DNA from: Leisingera sp. NJS204
GTDB taxonomy: Bacteria > Pseudomonadota > Alphaproteobacteria > Rhodobacterales > Rhodobacteraceae
Length of the DNA stretch: 64,000 bases
Assembly: GCF_004123675.1 (NCBI RefSeq)
Contig: NZ_CP035417.1
Location: 2,843,501 to 2,907,500, forward strand
Direction: 5' to 3'
The notes beneath the pieces are model-generated. The model was not told where the DNA came from and did not search any database. It saw only the letters and a list, made by a program, of their open reading frames with translations. This document shows, in pieces, positions 63,025 through 64,000 of this stretch. The translations under genes and the position numbers were made by a program. Numbering within the stretch: position 1 is the stretch's first letter; every line of letters starts with the position of its first letter.

Positions 63025-63053
63025 TTGAAGGCTCTGGCGGGCCACACTAATAC
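63025..63053 (+). promoter_or_regulatory. sigma-70-type promoter of ctaD
   Basis: TTGAAG (63025-63030), a 17-base spacer, TAATAC (63048-63053). Transcription would start near 63060, just before the leader hairpin. Confidence 0.7.
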
Positions 63054-63066
63054 TCCGAAGGAATCC

Positions 63067-63096
63067 AGGCCGCCCGGAGTCCGTCTCCGGGGGCCT
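63067..63096 (+). other. strong hairpin in the ctaD leader
   Basis: AGGCC and CCCGGAG arms pair with CTCCGGG and GGCCT around TCCGT. It is followed by TTTCGTT. It lies between the promoter and the Shine-Dalgarno sequence (AGGAGG near 63110), so it could stabilise the mRNA or attenuate transcription. Confidence 0.6.
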
Positions 63097-63122
63097 TTCG
63101 TTATGCAGCAGGAGGCACCTAA

Positions 63123-64000
63123 ATGGCAGACGCAGCCATTCATGGTCACGGCCACGAGGACGAGCGGACTTTCTTCACCCGCTGGTTCATGAGCACGAAC
63201 CATAAAGACATCGGCATTCTCTACCTGATCGTTTCGGCGTTCGCCGGTCTTATCTCTGTCATCTTCACCGTCTATATGCGGCTGGAACTGATGGATCCCG
63301 GCGTTCAGTACATGTGCCTGGAGGGCGCGCGCATGTTCGCAGACGCCTCTGCGGAATGCACCCCGAACGGCCATCTCTGGAACGTGATGATCACCGCCCA
63401 CGGCATCCTGATGATGTTCTTCGTGGTGATTCCGGCGCTGTTCGGCGGTTTCGGCAACTATTTCATGCCGCTGCAGATCGGCGCGCCGGACATGGCGTTC
63501 CCGCGGATGAACAACCTCAGCTTCTGGATGTATGTCACAGGCACCTCGCTGGCGGTCCTCTCGGTTGTCTCCCCGGGCGGCAATGACCAGCTGGGCTCCG
63601 GCGTGGGCTGGGTTCTTTACCCGCCGCTGTCGGTGAACGAGGGCGGCTACTCGATGGATCTGGCGATCTTTGCCGTGCACGTCTCGGGCGCGTCCTCGAT
63701 CCTGGGTGCGATCAATATGATCACCACCTTCCTGAACATGCGCGCCCCGGGCATGACCCTGTTCAAGGTGCCGCTGTTCTCCTGGTCGATCTTCGTCACC
63801 TCCTGGCTGATCCTGCTGTCCCTGCCGGTTCTGGCCGGCGCCATCACCATGCTGCTGATGGACCGCAACTTCGGCTTCACCTTCTTTGATGCAGCCGGCG
63901 GCGGCGACCCGATCCTGTACCAGCACATCCTGTGGTTCTTCGGCCACCCGGAAGTCTACATCGTGATCCTGCCGGGCTTTGGCATCATCTCCCACGTCAT
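63123..64000 (+). CDS. ctaD: cytochrome c oxidase (aa3) subunit I, 5' part
   Basis: The frame is open to the window edge, 292 complete codons visible. It is the catalytic haem-copper subunit of the aa3 oxidase in the inner membrane. Recognisable: [34 protein letters not shown] (low-spin haem a His), [20 protein letters not shown] and [20 protein letters not shown] with the CuB His and cross-linked Tyr. The N-terminus has an acidic, His-containing start ([15 protein letters not shown]). The AGGAGG-preceded ATG is unambiguous. Confidence 0.97.
   Translation, partial: MADAAIHGHGHEDERTFFTRWFMSTNHKDIGILYLIVSAFAGLISVIFTVYMRLELMDPGVQYMCLEGARMFADASAECTPNGHLWNVMITAHGILMMFFVVIPALFGGFGNYFMPLQIGAPDMAFPRMNNLSFWMYVTGTSLAVLSVVSPGGNDQLGSGVGWVLYPPLSVNEGGYSMDLAIFAVHVSGASSILGAINMITTFLNMRAPGMTLFKVPLFSWSIFVTSWLILLSLPVLAGAITMLLMDRNFGFTFFDAAGGGDPILYQHILWFFGHPEVYIVILPGFGIISHV

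Overview
The window is a chromosomal segment of a Rhodobacterales (Roseobacter-group) alphaproteobacterium, most like Leisingera, Phaeobacter or Ruegeria. This rests on gene content (aerobic cob genes, TRAP transporter, hemP/imelysin iron cluster, FNR-boxed aa3 oxidase gene), high GC, and extragenic repeats I associate with this group. No database search was possible, so species and gene-family names come from recognising motifs.

Layout. 1-1.4 kb: 3' part of metG with its terminator. 1.4-9.4 kb: an iron-acquisition/storage region. A TGA-N9-TCA palindrome of iron-responsive type precedes a small coupled ORF, hemP, a Cys-rich protein, an imelysin, a porin-like protein, bfd, bfr, a di-heme DUF1111 oxidoreductase, a second imelysin and a DUF1513 protein. 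9.4-11.9 kb: glpR-glpD. 11.9-27.0 kb: a nearly continuous cobalamin cluster. cobO (minus) lies divergent from a cobalamin riboswitch plus terminator, which leads DUF1636-cobW-cobN-cobG-cobH-cobI-cobJ, cobK (reversed), cobL (frameshifted as read)-cobE-cobM-cobB-cobA-cobF.

27.0-33.5 kb: a decayed accessory island. An IS5-family (IS427-like) element with a CTAG duplication abuts a 5'-truncated type III methylase pseudogene with two nonsense codons, followed by a res pseudogene with two frameshifts. Two small overlapping genes come next, and the island ends at tRNA-Ser(UGA). 33.8-40.4 kb: housekeeping genes (SPOR lipoprotein, D,D-carboxypeptidase, tmk, holB, tatD-like, MBL hydrolase, AEC permease).

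40.5-49.3 kb: a catabolic/transport locus (Asp/Glu racemase family, GntR, LysR, enolase-superfamily enzyme, DadA-like oxidase, DctPQM TRAP transporter, BASS-like permease). 49.3-55.7 kb: four minus-strand genes of probable surface-glycan function (degenerate sulfotransferase-like, alpha/beta-hydrolase fusion, GT fusion, GT2). 55.9-59.6 kb: tRNA-Leu(GAG), then a caspase-family protein and a paralogue with the same N-terminus but no caspase domain. 59.7-64 kb: lipB, a LuxR-hydrolase-like protein with degraded active sites, a HIT protein, and the 5' part of ctaD with an FNR box, a good promoter and a leader hairpin.

Most notable observations: three copies of a double-hairpin extragenic repeat, two of them facing opposite ways 2.5 kb apart; cobK/cobL start codons that overlap head to head, and the cobL frameshift in a G7 tract; a domain shared by two adjacent glycan-region proteins; the caspase/peptidoglycan-binding pair; and the pseudo-hydrolase. 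I saw no CRISPR array, prophage or clearly new defence system.
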